Source of the DNA: Corallococcus terminator
GTDB lineage: Bacteria > Myxococcota > Myxococcia > Myxococcales > Myxococcaceae
Assembly (NCBI RefSeq): GCF_003611635.1
Contig: NZ_RAVZ01000005.1
Location: 1-64,000 of the forward strand
Reading direction: 5' to 3'
DNA: 64,000 bases
Shown one piece after another: positions 50,586-59,778 of the stretch. Every line of letters starts with the position of its first letter. Position 1 is the first letter of the stretch. The notes beneath the pieces were generated by a model. The model made no database searches. It saw nothing but the letters and a program-made list of their open reading frames with translations, and was not told the DNA's origin. A program made the translations under genes and the position numbers.

Positions 50586-51620
50586 GTGAATCCGCAGGAG
50601 CGCCCGAGCTGGCGACAGCAGTCTCCGGAAGTGCAGCAGCAGGTCCGCCAGGACAGCGAACATTTCCGCAAGTGTCTCGACTACCTGCGGGAGCACTCAG
50701 CAGGTGAGCACGAGGGCTTCTACGGCCCCGACAGCATGACCTGGGTCATCTATCGCGAGCCGGTGATCCTCCTCGGCGGACTTCGCGCCATCCTGCTGCA
50801 GATCGCCCATCCGGCGGTGGCCATCGGCGTCGCCCAGAACAGCAACTTCCGGGGTGACCTGCTCGGCCGCGCGCGACGCACCTATACGGCGATGTACCAG
50901 CTTGTCTTCGGGGGCCTGCCCGAAGCCATGGGTGCCGCCAAGCGGGTCCACAGCCTCCACAGTCGCGTCAACGGCGCACTTCCAGCCGGGGCGGGTCCGC
51001 AGGGTGAGGGCCGCTATCGCGCGAACGATCCCCTGCTCCAGCGTTGGGTGCTCGCCACCCTCATCGACGGCGCCATGGAGGTCTTCGAGACCTTCGTGCG
51101 CCCGCTCAGCACCGAGGAGAAGCGCCGCTTCTATGAGGAGTCGCGGCTCGCCGCAGCGCAGTTCGGGCTCCTGCCGGAGCAGATGCCGCCCACGCTCGAG
51201 GCCTTCTACGCGTGGTATCACGAGCAACTGGCGGGAGATGCGCTGCGCGTGGGAGACACCGCGCGCGAGTTGGCGGGCCTGCTCTTCAATTCACCGTTCA
51301 CCCGGGGACAGCTCGATGAGTTGCTCACCGCCGGGCTCCTGCCGCAGCGCTGGCGCGAGGCGTACGGGCTGGCCTGGGGACTGGGACAGCAGCGCGCGTG
51401 GAGGCTCCTGAAGGGCACGATGCGACGGGCCATCAACCTCACCCCGCCAACGCTCCGCTGCGTCACGGCCTGGCATCAAGCGCAGATGCGGCTGGCCCAG
51501 GCGAGAGGAGCGCGGCCGACGGTCATGGCCCGGGTGCTGAACACCCTCGACTCCTACGTCGACGTGCCCTTCAGCATCCGGCCCGTCGCGGCGAAGACCC
51601 CAGCGGCCGACAGGGATTGA
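50586..51620 (+). CDS. MpaB/DUF2236-family oxygenase
   Basis: A 344-residue protein of the MpaB (latex-clearing-like, DUF2236) family: VIYREPVILLGGLRAILLQI, then AHPAVAIGVAQNSNFRGDLL and GRARRTYTAMYQLVFGG, the conserved core. Members are heme-b-binding oxygenase-like proteins; the histidine in AHPAV is the likely axial ligand and the HSLHSRVNG segment is also conserved. No signal peptide. The start is GTG. It may act on a hydrophobic or isoprenoid-like substrate, which is inference from the family. Confidence 0.87.
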   Translation: MNPQERPSWRQQSPEVQQQVRQDSEHFRKCLDYLREHSAGEHEGFYGPDSMTWVIYREPVILLGGLRAILLQIAHPAVAIGVAQNSNFRGDLLGRARRTYTAMYQLVFGGLPEAMGAAKRVHSLHSRVNGALPAGAGPQGEGRYRANDPLLQRWVLATLIDGAMEVFETFVRPLSTEEKRRFYEESRLAAAQFGLLPEQMPPTLEAFYAWYHEQLAGDALRVGDTARELAGLLFNSPFTRGQLDELLTAGLLPQRWREAYGLAWGLGQQRAWRLLKGTMRRAINLTPPTLRCVTAWHQAQMRLAQARGARPTVMARVLNTLDSYVDVPFSIRPVAAKTPAADRD

Positions 51621-51640
51621 TGTCAGGGCAGTTGAAGCAC

Positions 51641-51675
51641 GGGGCTGGACGGGCCCACCCGTCCAGCCCCGTTTG
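51641..51675. terminator. strong terminator, repeat copy B
   Basis: GGGGCTGGACGG (51641-51652) and CCGTCCAGCCCC (51659-51670), then GTTTGTC. It is nearly identical to copy A, including the preceding TTGAAGCAC/GTGAAGCGC, and lies between convergent genes. Confidence 0.88.
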
Positions 51676-51704
51676 TCATTGTGTGGTGGAGGGACGCTCG
51701 CGCG

Positions 51705-53426
51705 TCAAGGTCCCACCAACCGGAAGAGCGAGACGTTCGAACGGTTCCAGCTCCCTCCCGGATAGGAGAGCTGGGACGTCGCCGTGAGGGAGCCCGGCAC
51801 GCCGCTGATGCCATTGACGGTGAGCGTCCCCGCGGACTGGATGTTCGTGGACGGGCTCCCCGTGCAGCCCGGGCACAGCGTCGTGCTCGTCAGGTAGTTC
51901 AGGGGCACGGACAGCGACGTGGACGCACTGACCACGGAGCCCTGGAGCCAGACCGGACGACTGCCCGCGAAGGCACACACCGTCGCCACCTGGGTCGTCC
52001 CGCGCGTGGCGAAGAGCACGCCCCAGCCGGGCTCCTCGGGGCGATACCAGAGGCCATTGAGGTTCATCGTCGTCGCGCCTCCGCCGAAGTCGGTCCGCAC
52101 GATGGGCTCCTCTCCCGACAGCGCGCCCAGCGTCCATTTGAAACGCCACTGGTTGTTGGTCACGAGCAGCTTCGCGGTGCCAACGTTGCGGAACGTCGCC
52201 GTCGAGCCGGTCCAGGTGCTCTCCGTGAGGGGGCCCACCCACTCCCCCGTCTCCCCGGACATCGTGCTCAGATACCAGATGGGCTGCCCCGAAGCCGTAT
52301 AGGTGAACCAGGTGAGGGAGACGCCATCCGTCCCCAGACGCTGCAGGTCCCAGCCCTGTCCGGAGCGCGCGGGGTTGGACCAGGGGCCCGTGAGGGGCTG
52401 GGGCGGCCTCGCCACCTCTCCGCGGACGGTCACCGACGCCAGCACGTTGAACGGCTCGCCCGTCAGGATCTGGGTGAAGACATAGCTCTGGCCCGCGACA
52501 ATCCATGGCACCGTCTGCGTGCCGCTCTTCCCGCTGAAGACCAGCGCCGAGCCCTGTCCATTCACGGAGACCAGGATCTGCGTGTCGATCGCATTCTTGC
52601 TCGTCCATTGGAGCACCGTCGAACCCTGCCCCCCCAGGGGGACACTGACCGGGTTGGGGGTCGCCGTCAGCGTGCCACTGGCGCCCTCACGGACGATGAC
52701 CTCCCGCTCCGCCACCAAGAGGCCATTCGCGTGGAGTTGGAAGACGTAGGTATAGTTCGGTGCCAGTTGGGCATACGCCCGTGAGCCCGTGAGCGCCGTG
52801 GACAGCACGGTGGCGGGCGCGCTGGAGTTCTTGATCTTCACGGACACCTGCGCCGTGGTGGCCACCGTCGTCGACCAGGAGAGCGTCGTCGTGCCCAGAC
52901 GCCCCGGTGCGACGTACAGGTCCGACGGCGTCGCGCTGATGCTGCCGTTCACGCGAGGCTGGTTCACGCGGATGCGGCGCTGCGTGCAGACCATCTCCGA
53001 AGTCCACGAGCCACCACAGGGGGAACCCGCAGCGCGGAAAGCCTGGACGCAGATGTTGAACTCGATGTCCTGCGGTCCCTGCGGGAGGACCTTCAGGTCC
53101 ACGAACCTGAAGAGCCTCCGGTCTGGAGCCGTCGGGTCGCTGACGAGCGACGCCTGGATGCCCTTGTAGGCGTCCAGACCGGTCAACGTCACGACGGCCG
53201 ACACGGCATCGCCACACAGGCATCCGCGCAGCTCGTTGCCGGCTATGAAGCGGACGTAGTCCCCTACGTTCGCGGGGACCGCGATGTCATTGGGATTGAC
53301 GAACGGGTTGAAGCAGCCCCCCAACGCGGCGTTCGCCGTCTGGGCATGCGCCCCCGGCGCGAACAGCAACAGTGAAAAAAGACAAGCCAGGAATGTTGTC
53401 CTCTGGACAAGCGTGAATCGGACCAT
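51705..53426 (-). CDS. secreted repeat protein
   Basis: A 573-residue protein with a signal peptide (TFLACLFSLLLFAPGAHAQ). The first half has cysteine pairs (GGCFNPF, LRGCLCGDA, AGSPCGGSW) and two Ig-like segments (NGSISATPSDLYVAPGRLGT, GTLTATPNPVSVPLGGQGST). The C-terminal part holds two copies of a W-x-N/R-P-x-x-x-G-W-G-type repeat: WSNPARSGQGWDLQR with LTWFTYTASGQPIWYLS, and WYRPEEPGWGVLFATRG with VCAFAGSRPVWLQG. Such repeats are common in secreted proteins of unknown role. Convergent with the MpaB-like gene. Confidence 0.75.
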   Translation of the reverse strand: MVRFTLVQRTTFLACLFSLLLFAPGAHAQTANAALGGCFNPFVNPNDIAVPANVGDYVRFIAGNELRGCLCGDAVSAVVTLTGLDAYKGIQASLVSDPTAPDRRLFRFVDLKVLPQGPQDIEFNICVQAFRAAGSPCGGSWTSEMVCTQRRIRVNQPRVNGSISATPSDLYVAPGRLGTTTLSWSTTVATTAQVSVKIKNSSAPATVLSTALTGSRAYAQLAPNYTYVFQLHANGLLVAEREVIVREGASGTLTATPNPVSVPLGGQGSTVLQWTSKNAIDTQILVSVNGQGSALVFSGKSGTQTVPWIVAGQSYVFTQILTGEPFNVLASVTVRGEVARPPQPLTGPWSNPARSGQGWDLQRLGTDGVSLTWFTYTASGQPIWYLSTMSGETGEWVGPLTESTWTGSTATFRNVGTAKLLVTNNQWRFKWTLGALSGEEPIVRTDFGGGATTMNLNGLWYRPEEPGWGVLFATRGTTQVATVCAFAGSRPVWLQGSVVSASTSLSVPLNYLTSTTLCPGCTGSPSTNIQSAGTLTVNGISGVPGSLTATSQLSYPGGSWNRSNVSLFRLVGP

Positions 53427-53809
53427 GGTGTTCCCATCCTCATGCGGTGTGCGTACGGAGCAGCAATCGACCTGGAATGCCTGTCGGCCCCGGGCCCCCG
53501 TCTGCCTTTCTTGACCGGGAGTGAATACCACGCGGACGCAAGAACACCGGGATGGATTGACAATCATTCGGGCGAAAGACGGTCCGAAAACAGCCCCCCG
53601 CTACGTAGGCATGAGAAGTCATTGAAATCCAACGGGAAACCGCCCGCGGGTCGGTGCCACCCCGGAGCAGCCCGCCCCGTTCGCGCTGGACGGGTCCGCC
53701 GGACGGTATGCCCTGGATTCAAAAATCCTTGTGGCCGGTGCGGGGCGTGCCGGGTCTCCTGGACAGCCCGGCATTTTTCACGGGCTCCGCCACCGAACCG
53801 GAGCATCCC
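53427..53809. other. divergent intergenic region
   Basis: About 380 bases between a secreted protein (minus) and the M4 protease (plus). No gene is supported unless the protease starts at the ATG at 53708. Both promoters should lie here. Confidence 0.4.
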
Positions 53810-55591
53810 TTGCGCATCCGCCGCCTTGTCTCGCTCGTCCCCTTCCTGTTCCTGGGAAGCGCCTGCGGTACCAGCACCGTCGACGACGCCCAGCCCCTCA
53901 CGCAGGACAGCGCCCTGGCGACGAAGCCGGCCCGGGGCGAAGGCCTGCGCCGACTCCAGGCCCAGCGCCCGGAGTTCCTGCGGGGCGCGGGGGAGCTGTC
54001 CGCCCGCCGCCTCCTGGTGGACCCCCAGGGCAAGGCGCATGAGCGCCTGGCGCAGACCTTCAAGGGCGTCCCCGTCTTCGGCGCCGCGGCCATCGTGCAC
54101 CTCGCGGAGGACGGCACCGTCGCCAGCGTGACGGACCGGCTCGCCCGCGACCTCAAGGTGGACACCACGCCCCGGCTCAAGCGGGATGAAGCCATCCAGA
54201 ACGCCCTTGGCACGCTGGAGGACGGAAGCGTGCTGGTGGGCGCGCCCAAGGCGGACCTGCAGATCCTCGCCGACAGCCGGGACACCCGTCTGACGTGGCG
54301 GGTGCAGTTGGAGACGGTGAAGACGGACGGCGGGCCGGCGATGCCGAACATCTTCATCGACGCGCACACCGGGGAGACGGTCCGGGACTTCGACAACCTC
54401 CAGACCAGCCGCAACCGCAAGACGTACACGGCCAAGAACCGCACGTCCCTGCCCGGGACGCTGGTGCGTTCGGAAACCCAGGGCCCCACGAGCGATGCGC
54501 TCCTGAACCAGGCCCACGACCACGCGGGCTTCACGTACGACTTCTACGCGACCCTCTTCGGCCGTGACAGCTACGACGGCCTGGGCACGGACCTCATCTC
54601 CACGGTCCACTACAGCAAGAACTACGTGAACGCGTTCTGGAACGGGACGCAGATGGTCTACGGCGACGGCGACGGCGTGCAGTCCTCCGCGCTGACGGTG
54701 CTGGACGTCGTCGGCCACGAATTGACCCACGCCGTCACCGACACGTCCTCGGAGCTCATCTACGCCAATGAGTCGGGCGCCCTGAACGAGGCCATGTCCG
54801 ACATCTTCGGCGCCTCCATCGAGGCGTACCGGGATGGTGCCGTCAGCGCCAACACCTGGAAGATTGGCGAGGAGTGCTGGACGCCGGCCACCGCGGGCGA
54901 CGCCCTGCGGTACATGAACGACCCGGCCATCGCGGGCGACTACGACTACTACCCCACGCGCTACACGGGCACCTCCGACAGCGGCGGCGTGCACTGGAAC
55001 TCCGGCATCGCGAACCTGGCCTTCCACCTGATGGTCTCCGGTGGAACCCACCCGCGCGGCAAGACGAGCAACGTGGTGCCGGCGCTCGACGCCAACAGCT
55101 ACACGGGCATCCTGAAGGGCGCGGCCATCTTCTACCGCGCGAACACCGTCTACCTGACGGCGGGCAGCACCTTCGCGGACGCGCGCGCCGCCACCTCGCA
55201 GGCCGCCTCCGACCTGTATGGCGCAAGCGCCGTCGCGTCCGTCAACGAGGCCTGGAGCGCCGTGGGCGTGGCCGCGCCCCCGACCTGGACCGTCCTCACC
55301 ACGCTGAGCAACGTCGCGGGCAGCCGCAACGGCAACACGAACCTCAGCTACGTCACGCCGACCAACGCGACCGCGATGCGCTTCGCGCTCTCCGGCGGCA
55401 CGGGAGACGCGGACCTGTACGTGAAGTTCGGCAGCGCGCCCACGACCAGCAGCTACGACTGCCGCTCGGCGGGTGCCAACAACGATGAGAGCTGCACCCT
55501 CAACCTCGCGAAGCAGGGCACGTACTACGTCCTGATCCGCGGCTACTCGGCCTTCTCCGGCGCCACCTTCCAGGTCAGCTCCGGCCAGTAA
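53810..55591 (+). CDS. M4 (thermolysin-like) metalloprotease, lipidated
   Basis: A 593-residue pre-pro-protease. With the TTG start at 53810 (GGAG 7 bases upstream) it begins with a clean lipoprotein signal ending LGSAC. An FTP/PepSY-type propeptide follows (HERLAQTFKGVPVFGAAAIV to about residue 190). The catalytic domain has the zinc site VVGHELTHAVT and ESGALNEAMSDIFGA, plus the catalytic histidine region SGGVHWNSGIANLAF. A C-terminal PPC domain (SYVTPTNATAMRFALSGGTG, DADLYVKFG) is often removed after export. An ATG at 53708 would give a longer protein without a proper signal. It probably degrades prey or nutrient protein. Confidence 0.9.
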   Translation: MRIRRLVSLVPFLFLGSACGTSTVDDAQPLTQDSALATKPARGEGLRRLQAQRPEFLRGAGELSARRLLVDPQGKAHERLAQTFKGVPVFGAAAIVHLAEDGTVASVTDRLARDLKVDTTPRLKRDEAIQNALGTLEDGSVLVGAPKADLQILADSRDTRLTWRVQLETVKTDGGPAMPNIFIDAHTGETVRDFDNLQTSRNRKTYTAKNRTSLPGTLVRSETQGPTSDALLNQAHDHAGFTYDFYATLFGRDSYDGLGTDLISTVHYSKNYVNAFWNGTQMVYGDGDGVQSSALTVLDVVGHELTHAVTDTSSELIYANESGALNEAMSDIFGASIEAYRDGAVSANTWKIGEECWTPATAGDALRYMNDPAIAGDYDYYPTRYTGTSDSGGVHWNSGIANLAFHLMVSGGTHPRGKTSNVVPALDANSYTGILKGAAIFYRANTVYLTAGSTFADARAATSQAASDLYGASAVASVNEAWSAVGVAAPPTWTVLTTLSNVAGSRNGNTNLSYVTPTNATAMRFALSGGTGDADLYVKFGSAPTTSSYDCRSAGANNDESCTLNLAKQGTYYVLIRGYSAFSGATFQVSSGQ

Positions 55592-55618
55592 TCCCAGAGG
55601 GGTTTGCTGCCCCGCCCC

Positions 55619-55660
55619 ACCGGCGCGGTCGCCATTCCCTGGCGGCCGCGCCGGTTTCTT
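55619..55660 (+). terminator. hairpin terminator
   Basis: ACCGGCGCGG (55619-55628) and CCGCGCCGGT (55646-55655) with a 17-base loop, then TTCTTTC, 28 bases after the M4 protease stop. Confidence 0.75.
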
Positions 55661-55783
55661 TCGCGGGCTGTTCCAATCGGCTCCCATTGCGACGCGGTGT
55701 GACTCCAAGGCGCGTCCCTCCCCGCGCCCCCGAGCGACTGCGGTCCTTCCGCATCACCCCGTAGCCCCGGCGCGCCCGGGCCG

Positions 55784-57352
55784 TCAGGAGCTACACGAGA
55801 GCGCGGAGCAGCCGGGCTTGGACCGGGCCCAGTCGGGCCGCCGGGCCGCGTAGGTTTCGCGGCCCGGTTGCTCGTCGAAGGGGCGTCGCATCACGTCGAG
55901 CAGCAGGTGCACCTTCGAGTCATCACCCGCGTGGGCCGCGTCGATGGCTTCCTGCGCCAGGTAGTTGCGCAAGACGTACTTCGGATTCACCGCGTCCATC
56001 CGGCGTGCCAGCTCCGCGGGCTCCACGCCCTCGCGCCGCGTGCGCTGCCACCACGATGTGAGCCATTGGAGGCCCCGCGCGAGGTGGGGCTCGGATACGG
56101 GCTTGTAGAACGCCTCACGCAGCACGTCCGGAAACGCGTCAGGCGCCGTGGGAGAAAGCACCACGCGGGACAGGCCCCGGAAGAAGAGCGTCATGTCCGT
56201 CTCCTCTTCGCCCAGCCAGGCCAGACACGCGTTCACCCGCTCGACGTCCGCTTCATCCTCCAGCGAGGACAGGCCCAGCTTCGCCGCGTAGCGCGCGAGC
56301 ATCTCCGCGTTCAGCGTGCGCTGGTATTCGAGCATTCCCGCGTGGAGCAGGGTCTCATCCCCTTCGAAGAGCGGCATCAGCGCGACGCCCAGCCGCTCCA
56401 CGTTCCACATCCCGATGGCGGGCTGGTTGCCATAGCGGTAGCGGCCGTGTTCGGCGTCCGTGGTGTTGGGCGTCCAGTTGGGGTCGAAGTCGTCCACCCA
56501 GCCGTAGGGCCCGTAGTCGATGGTGAGCCCGAGGATGGACATGTTGTCGGTGTTCATCACGCCGTGCACGAAGCCCACCGCCTGCCATTGCGCCATGAGC
56601 CTCGCGGTGCGGCGCGCGACTTCCTGGAAGAAGGCGGCGTAGGTGTCCTTTGACGGCGCCCCCAGCTCCGGGAAGAACTGCGTCAGCGTGTAGTCCGTCA
56701 ACTGCTTGAGCAGCGCCACGTCGCCACGGCTCGTGCACAGCTCGAAGTTGCCGAAGCGCAGGAAGCTGGGAGCGACGCGGCAGACGATGGCGCCGGGCTC
56801 GTCCTGGGGGTGCCCGTCGTAGAACATGTCCCGGACGACCGAGTCCCCCGTGGCCACGAGCGACAGGGCGCGGGTCGTGGGCACGCCCAGGTGGTGCATG
56901 GCCTCGCTGCACAGGAACTCGCGGATGGAGGAGCGCAGCACGGCGCGCCCATCCGCCCGGCGCGAATAGGGCGTCCGGCCCGCGCCCTTGAGTTGCAACT
57001 CCAGGAGCCCACCGTCGGGGGTCCGCAATTCCCCCAGCCCGATGGCCCGGCCGTCCCCCAACTGTCCCGCCCAGTGGCCGAACTGATGGCCGCCGTAGTT
57101 GGCCGCGTAGGGCACCATGCCCGGCTCCAGCGCGTTGCCCGCCAGCACCCGCACCCACGCCTCGGACCGCAGGGCGTCCTCGTCCAGGCCCAGCAGGCGT
57201 GCCACCTCCGGGGAGAAGGCGACCAGGCGGGGCGCGGAGACAGGCGTGGGCTGGACCCGGGACCAGAGCGCTCCCGACACCTGGCGCGACCGGGAGTCCG
57301 TGAGCGGGTCTCCCGGGGTGGAGTCAACGAAGCGGGAGGTGAACTGGGGCAT
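55784..57352 (-). CDS. selO: protein adenylyltransferase SelO
   Basis: A 522-residue SelO (YdiU/UPF0061) pseudokinase-fold enzyme that transfers AMP from ATP to Ser/Thr/Tyr. The landmarks are AANYGGHQFGHWAGQLGDGR (nucleotide site), LQLKGAGRTPYSRRADGRAV, SEAMHHLGVPTTRALSLV, GFVHGVMNTDNMSILGLTID and YGPYGWVDDFDP with its metal-binding Asn/Asp. The C-terminus ends CSALSCSS, keeping the Cys-x-x-x-Cys region near where eukaryotic SelO has selenocysteine. Length and motifs are normal. In other organisms SelO answers oxidative stress. Confidence 0.95.
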   Translation of the reverse strand: MPQFTSRFVDSTPGDPLTDSRSRQVSGALWSRVQPTPVSAPRLVAFSPEVARLLGLDEDALRSEAWVRVLAGNALEPGMVPYAANYGGHQFGHWAGQLGDGRAIGLGELRTPDGGLLELQLKGAGRTPYSRRADGRAVLRSSIREFLCSEAMHHLGVPTTRALSLVATGDSVVRDMFYDGHPQDEPGAIVCRVAPSFLRFGNFELCTSRGDVALLKQLTDYTLTQFFPELGAPSKDTYAAFFQEVARRTARLMAQWQAVGFVHGVMNTDNMSILGLTIDYGPYGWVDDFDPNWTPNTTDAEHGRYRYGNQPAIGMWNVERLGVALMPLFEGDETLLHAGMLEYQRTLNAEMLARYAAKLGLSSLEDEADVERVNACLAWLGEEETDMTLFFRGLSRVVLSPTAPDAFPDVLREAFYKPVSEPHLARGLQWLTSWWQRTRREGVEPAELARRMDAVNPKYVLRNYLAQEAIDAAHAGDDSKVHLLLDVMRRPFDEQPGRETYAARRPDWARSKPGCSALSCSS

Positions 57353-57384
57353 GGCGGATGGGTCCTGGGCCCGGCGAGGAGATG

Positions 57385-57735
57385 GACGGGATGCGGCATT
57401 TCTTCACGCTGGGGCCCTCAACATGCCAGTCCTTCGCACTCCAGGGCACCCGGGAGGACCTGGCCCAGGCATCCGTCTCGTGTTGCGGCTTCCCGCGCCG
57501 CTGCTCGCAAGGGGCCGGGGCTGGCGCGAGGCGGACACGCGGCGGGGGAAGCTTCCGGCGCATCGTGGGCATCGTCACGGCCTTCACGCTCGGGCACTCG
57601 CTCACGCTGGCGGCGGCCCTGGGCGTGCCGCGGCTCCTGTTCCCCGGCCGGGAGTCGAGCGTCGCCGCGGGCTTCGGGCTCGTGCATGGACTCGCCTTCG
57701 CCACGGTGCTCGCGAGCACGGGGACCTGGCCCCTG
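57385..57735 (+). pseudogene. decayed HupE/UreJ-like membrane protein gene
   Basis: One frame reads GMRHFFTLG, as in the start of HupE/UreJ_2 proteins, and later FRRIVGIVTAFTLGHSLTLA and SVAAGFGLVHGLAFATVLA, two diagnostic HupE/UreJ segments. Between the first and second blocks the match moves to another frame (APLLARGRGWREADTRRG). About 35 residues normally lying between the latter blocks are missing. So at least two frameshifts and one internal deletion are visible. Functional members are multi-pass proteins linked to nickel or hydrogenase maturation. It is divergent from selO by only a few bases. Confidence 0.6.
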
Positions 57736-57889
57736 AGCGACAATCCCAGCCGCCCTCCAATACCCTTGGCAGGAGTTGCCCGCGAGGCAACACCGCGTAG
57801 CCGGTGAAACAACACACATCATGATTGTCACGCATGGGTAGAAGCGGCGATGGTTCAGGGCAAGCCCCTTCCCCTGGAAATGGATTCCC

Positions 57890-59230
57890 ATGCGCGCTTC
57901 CTTCAGACGCTCCGCCCTGATGCTGTTGCTGAGCCTGTGCACCCTGCCGGGCTGCGCGTCGGAGTCGGAGCCAACGCCAGGCGACCCGCCTGACTCGGGC
58001 GTGGTGGACACGGGCTGCCCTGCTCCCACGGGCGCGACCGTCACACACCAGGGCACCCTCTCCACCGCGGAGACCTGGAGCGCGACCAGCCCCCACGTCA
58101 TCTCCTCCGACCTCCAGGTGAACGCCGCGGTGACGGTGGAGCCCTGCACGGTGGTGGGCGTGGAAGCCGACCGCAGGATCGAGGTCAATCCCGGGGGCTC
58201 CTTCGTGACGCAGGGCACGCAGGCGAAACCGGTGCGCATCCAGGCGCTGGACCCGAGCAAGCCCTGGGGCGAAATCCTGGTCAACGCGAACAGCTCCGTG
58301 CGGCTGACGTGGACGACGCTGTCGGGCGGCGGCAGCCCGTCGCTGTCTGACGCAACGATCCGGGTGCGGGCCGGCGCGAACCTTCCCGGCAACCGGCCGC
58401 TGTTCGTGGACCACGTCACCATCCAGGACTCCCGCAGCCCTGGCATCCTCATCAACGGAACCGCCGGCTTCGCGGACAGCTCCACCGCGCTGACCATCAC
58501 CGGCTCCGGCAGCGAGGAGCAGCCCCAGCCGCTGGTGGTCAACCCCAATGCGCTGGGCACGCTGCCCACCGGCAATTACACGGGCAACCGCGAGGACAGC
58601 GTCTTCGTCAGTCCCAACATCGCGTCCGCCACCATCTCCTACCTGGGCGGCAACGCGACGCTGCGCGACCTGGGCGTGCCGTACCACGTGGACGGCCTCA
58701 CGGTGGGCAACCACGACACCGCCGCGACCCTCACCATCGAGGCCGGCGCCGAGCTGCGCTTCGATCCCGCGCGGACGCTGCGCACCTATGACAGCAAGAG
58801 CGCGCTCATCGCCGCTGGCACGGTGCAGCGGCCCGTGGTCTTCACCTCCGCGAAGGCGACGCCGGCGGCGGGAGACTGGGCGGGCCTCCGCTTCGACGGC
58901 CACAACTCCGCCAACCGTCTGGAGTCCGTCCGCGTGCGGTACGCGGGCGGTGCCTGCCAGTGCTCCAGCTTCGGCTGCAACTACCTGCCGGGCTCGTTCG
59001 ATGTGAGCTCCGCCATCCTGCTCTTCCAGGAGCCCTCCTCGCCGTTCATCGCGAACTCCAGCATCGAGGACAGCGCGGGCCACGGCATCCTGCGCGGCTG
59101 GAGTGGCACCTCCGCCGCGGACTTCACCGCGACCAACACCTTCGCCCGCATCGCGGCGTGCACGCAGACGACGCCCAGGAGCGCGGAGGGAAGCTGCCCC
59201 AACGACCCGCCCTGCCCGCGCGCGCCCTGA
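57890..59230 (+). CDS. beta-helix-like lipoprotein
   Basis: A 446-residue lipoprotein (lipobox TLPGC near residue 22). The body has repeated short beta-strand units of right-handed parallel beta-helix type (VTHQGTLSTAETWSATSPHV, LQVNAAVTVEPCTVVGVEAD, FVDHVTIQDSRSPGILINGT, FIANSSIEDSAGHGILRG). Cysteines cluster near the end (GACQCSSFGCNYL and CPNDPPCPRAP). Similar proteins bind or cleave polysaccharides, but no catalytic site is evident. It stops 7 bases before a convergent acetyltransferase gene. Confidence 0.78.
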   Translation: MRASFRRSALMLLLSLCTLPGCASESEPTPGDPPDSGVVDTGCPAPTGATVTHQGTLSTAETWSATSPHVISSDLQVNAAVTVEPCTVVGVEADRRIEVNPGGSFVTQGTQAKPVRIQALDPSKPWGEILVNANSSVRLTWTTLSGGGSPSLSDATIRVRAGANLPGNRPLFVDHVTIQDSRSPGILINGTAGFADSSTALTITGSGSEEQPQPLVVNPNALGTLPTGNYTGNREDSVFVSPNIASATISYLGGNATLRDLGVPYHVDGLTVGNHDTAATLTIEAGAELRFDPARTLRTYDSKSALIAAGTVQRPVVFTSAKATPAAGDWAGLRFDGHNSANRLESVRVRYAGGACQCSSFGCNYLPGSFDVSSAILLFQEPSSPFIANSSIEDSAGHGILRGWSGTSAADFTATNTFARIAACTQTTPRSAEGSCPNDPPCPRAP

Positions 59231-59237
59231 AGACGGC

Positions 59238-59753
59238 TCAGGAGGAGAGGTTCTTGTAATAGACCACGGTGGAGCGAAGGACGCCGCCCGTGTCCTTCGC
59301 GTAGCCCGGAATCTCCCCCACCCGCTGCCACTGGTGGTGCTGGTACACGGACTCCGCCGTCGACCCCAACTCCGAGTCCAGCACCAGCAGGGTCCGGCCC
59401 ACGCCACGCGCGAACCGCTCCACCTCGCGCAAGAGGCGCGAGGAGACGCCCTGGCCCCGGGCGCTCGGATGCACCATCAGCTTCATGAGGTCCGCGCGGT
59501 GCAGGCCGTTCTGGCGCAGGCTGGGTGCGAGCTGCACGGATCCGACGATGCGCCCGTCGTGCTCCGCGACCCAGAGCACCAGGCCCGGCCCCAGCGACAC
59601 GAGCACCCCCTGCCAGTACGCCTCCGCCACCTCCGGCGCGAGCGGCGCCAGGAAGCCAATGGACGCGCCCCCATTCACCGTCGCGAGGATCAGCTCGGTG
59701 AGCGCCTGACGCTCCGCGGGGGTCGCCTGTTCCAGTCTCCGGATGGAAGTCAT
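59238..59753 (-). CDS. GNAT-family N-acetyltransferase
   Basis: A 171-residue acetyltransferase: LVLWVAEHDGRIVGSVQLAP, then LMKLMVHPSARGQGVSSRLL with the acetyl-CoA loop R-G-Q-G-V, and a C-terminal strand RSTVVYYKNL. AGGA lies 7 bases before the ATG at 59753; another ATG is three codons upstream. It follows the hydrolase gene on the same strand after 25 bases, so the two are probably one operon. Substrate unknown. Confidence 0.87.
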   Translation of the reverse strand: MTSIRRLEQATPAERQALTELILATVNGGASIGFLAPLAPEVAEAYWQGVLVSLGPGLVLWVAEHDGRIVGSVQLAPSLRQNGLHRADLMKLMVHPSARGQGVSSRLLREVERFARGVGRTLLVLDSELGSTAESVYQHHQWQRVGEIPGYAKDTGGVLRSTVVYYKNLSS

Positions 59754-59778
59754 CCCCTGCATCCTACAGCCGCCGGCC

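Noticed and set aside
57766-57780. TTGGCAGGAGTTGCCC as a sigma-54 promoter for the lipoprotein at 57890
   Set aside because: GG and GC are too close together for the strict 10-base spacing that sigma-54 requires.
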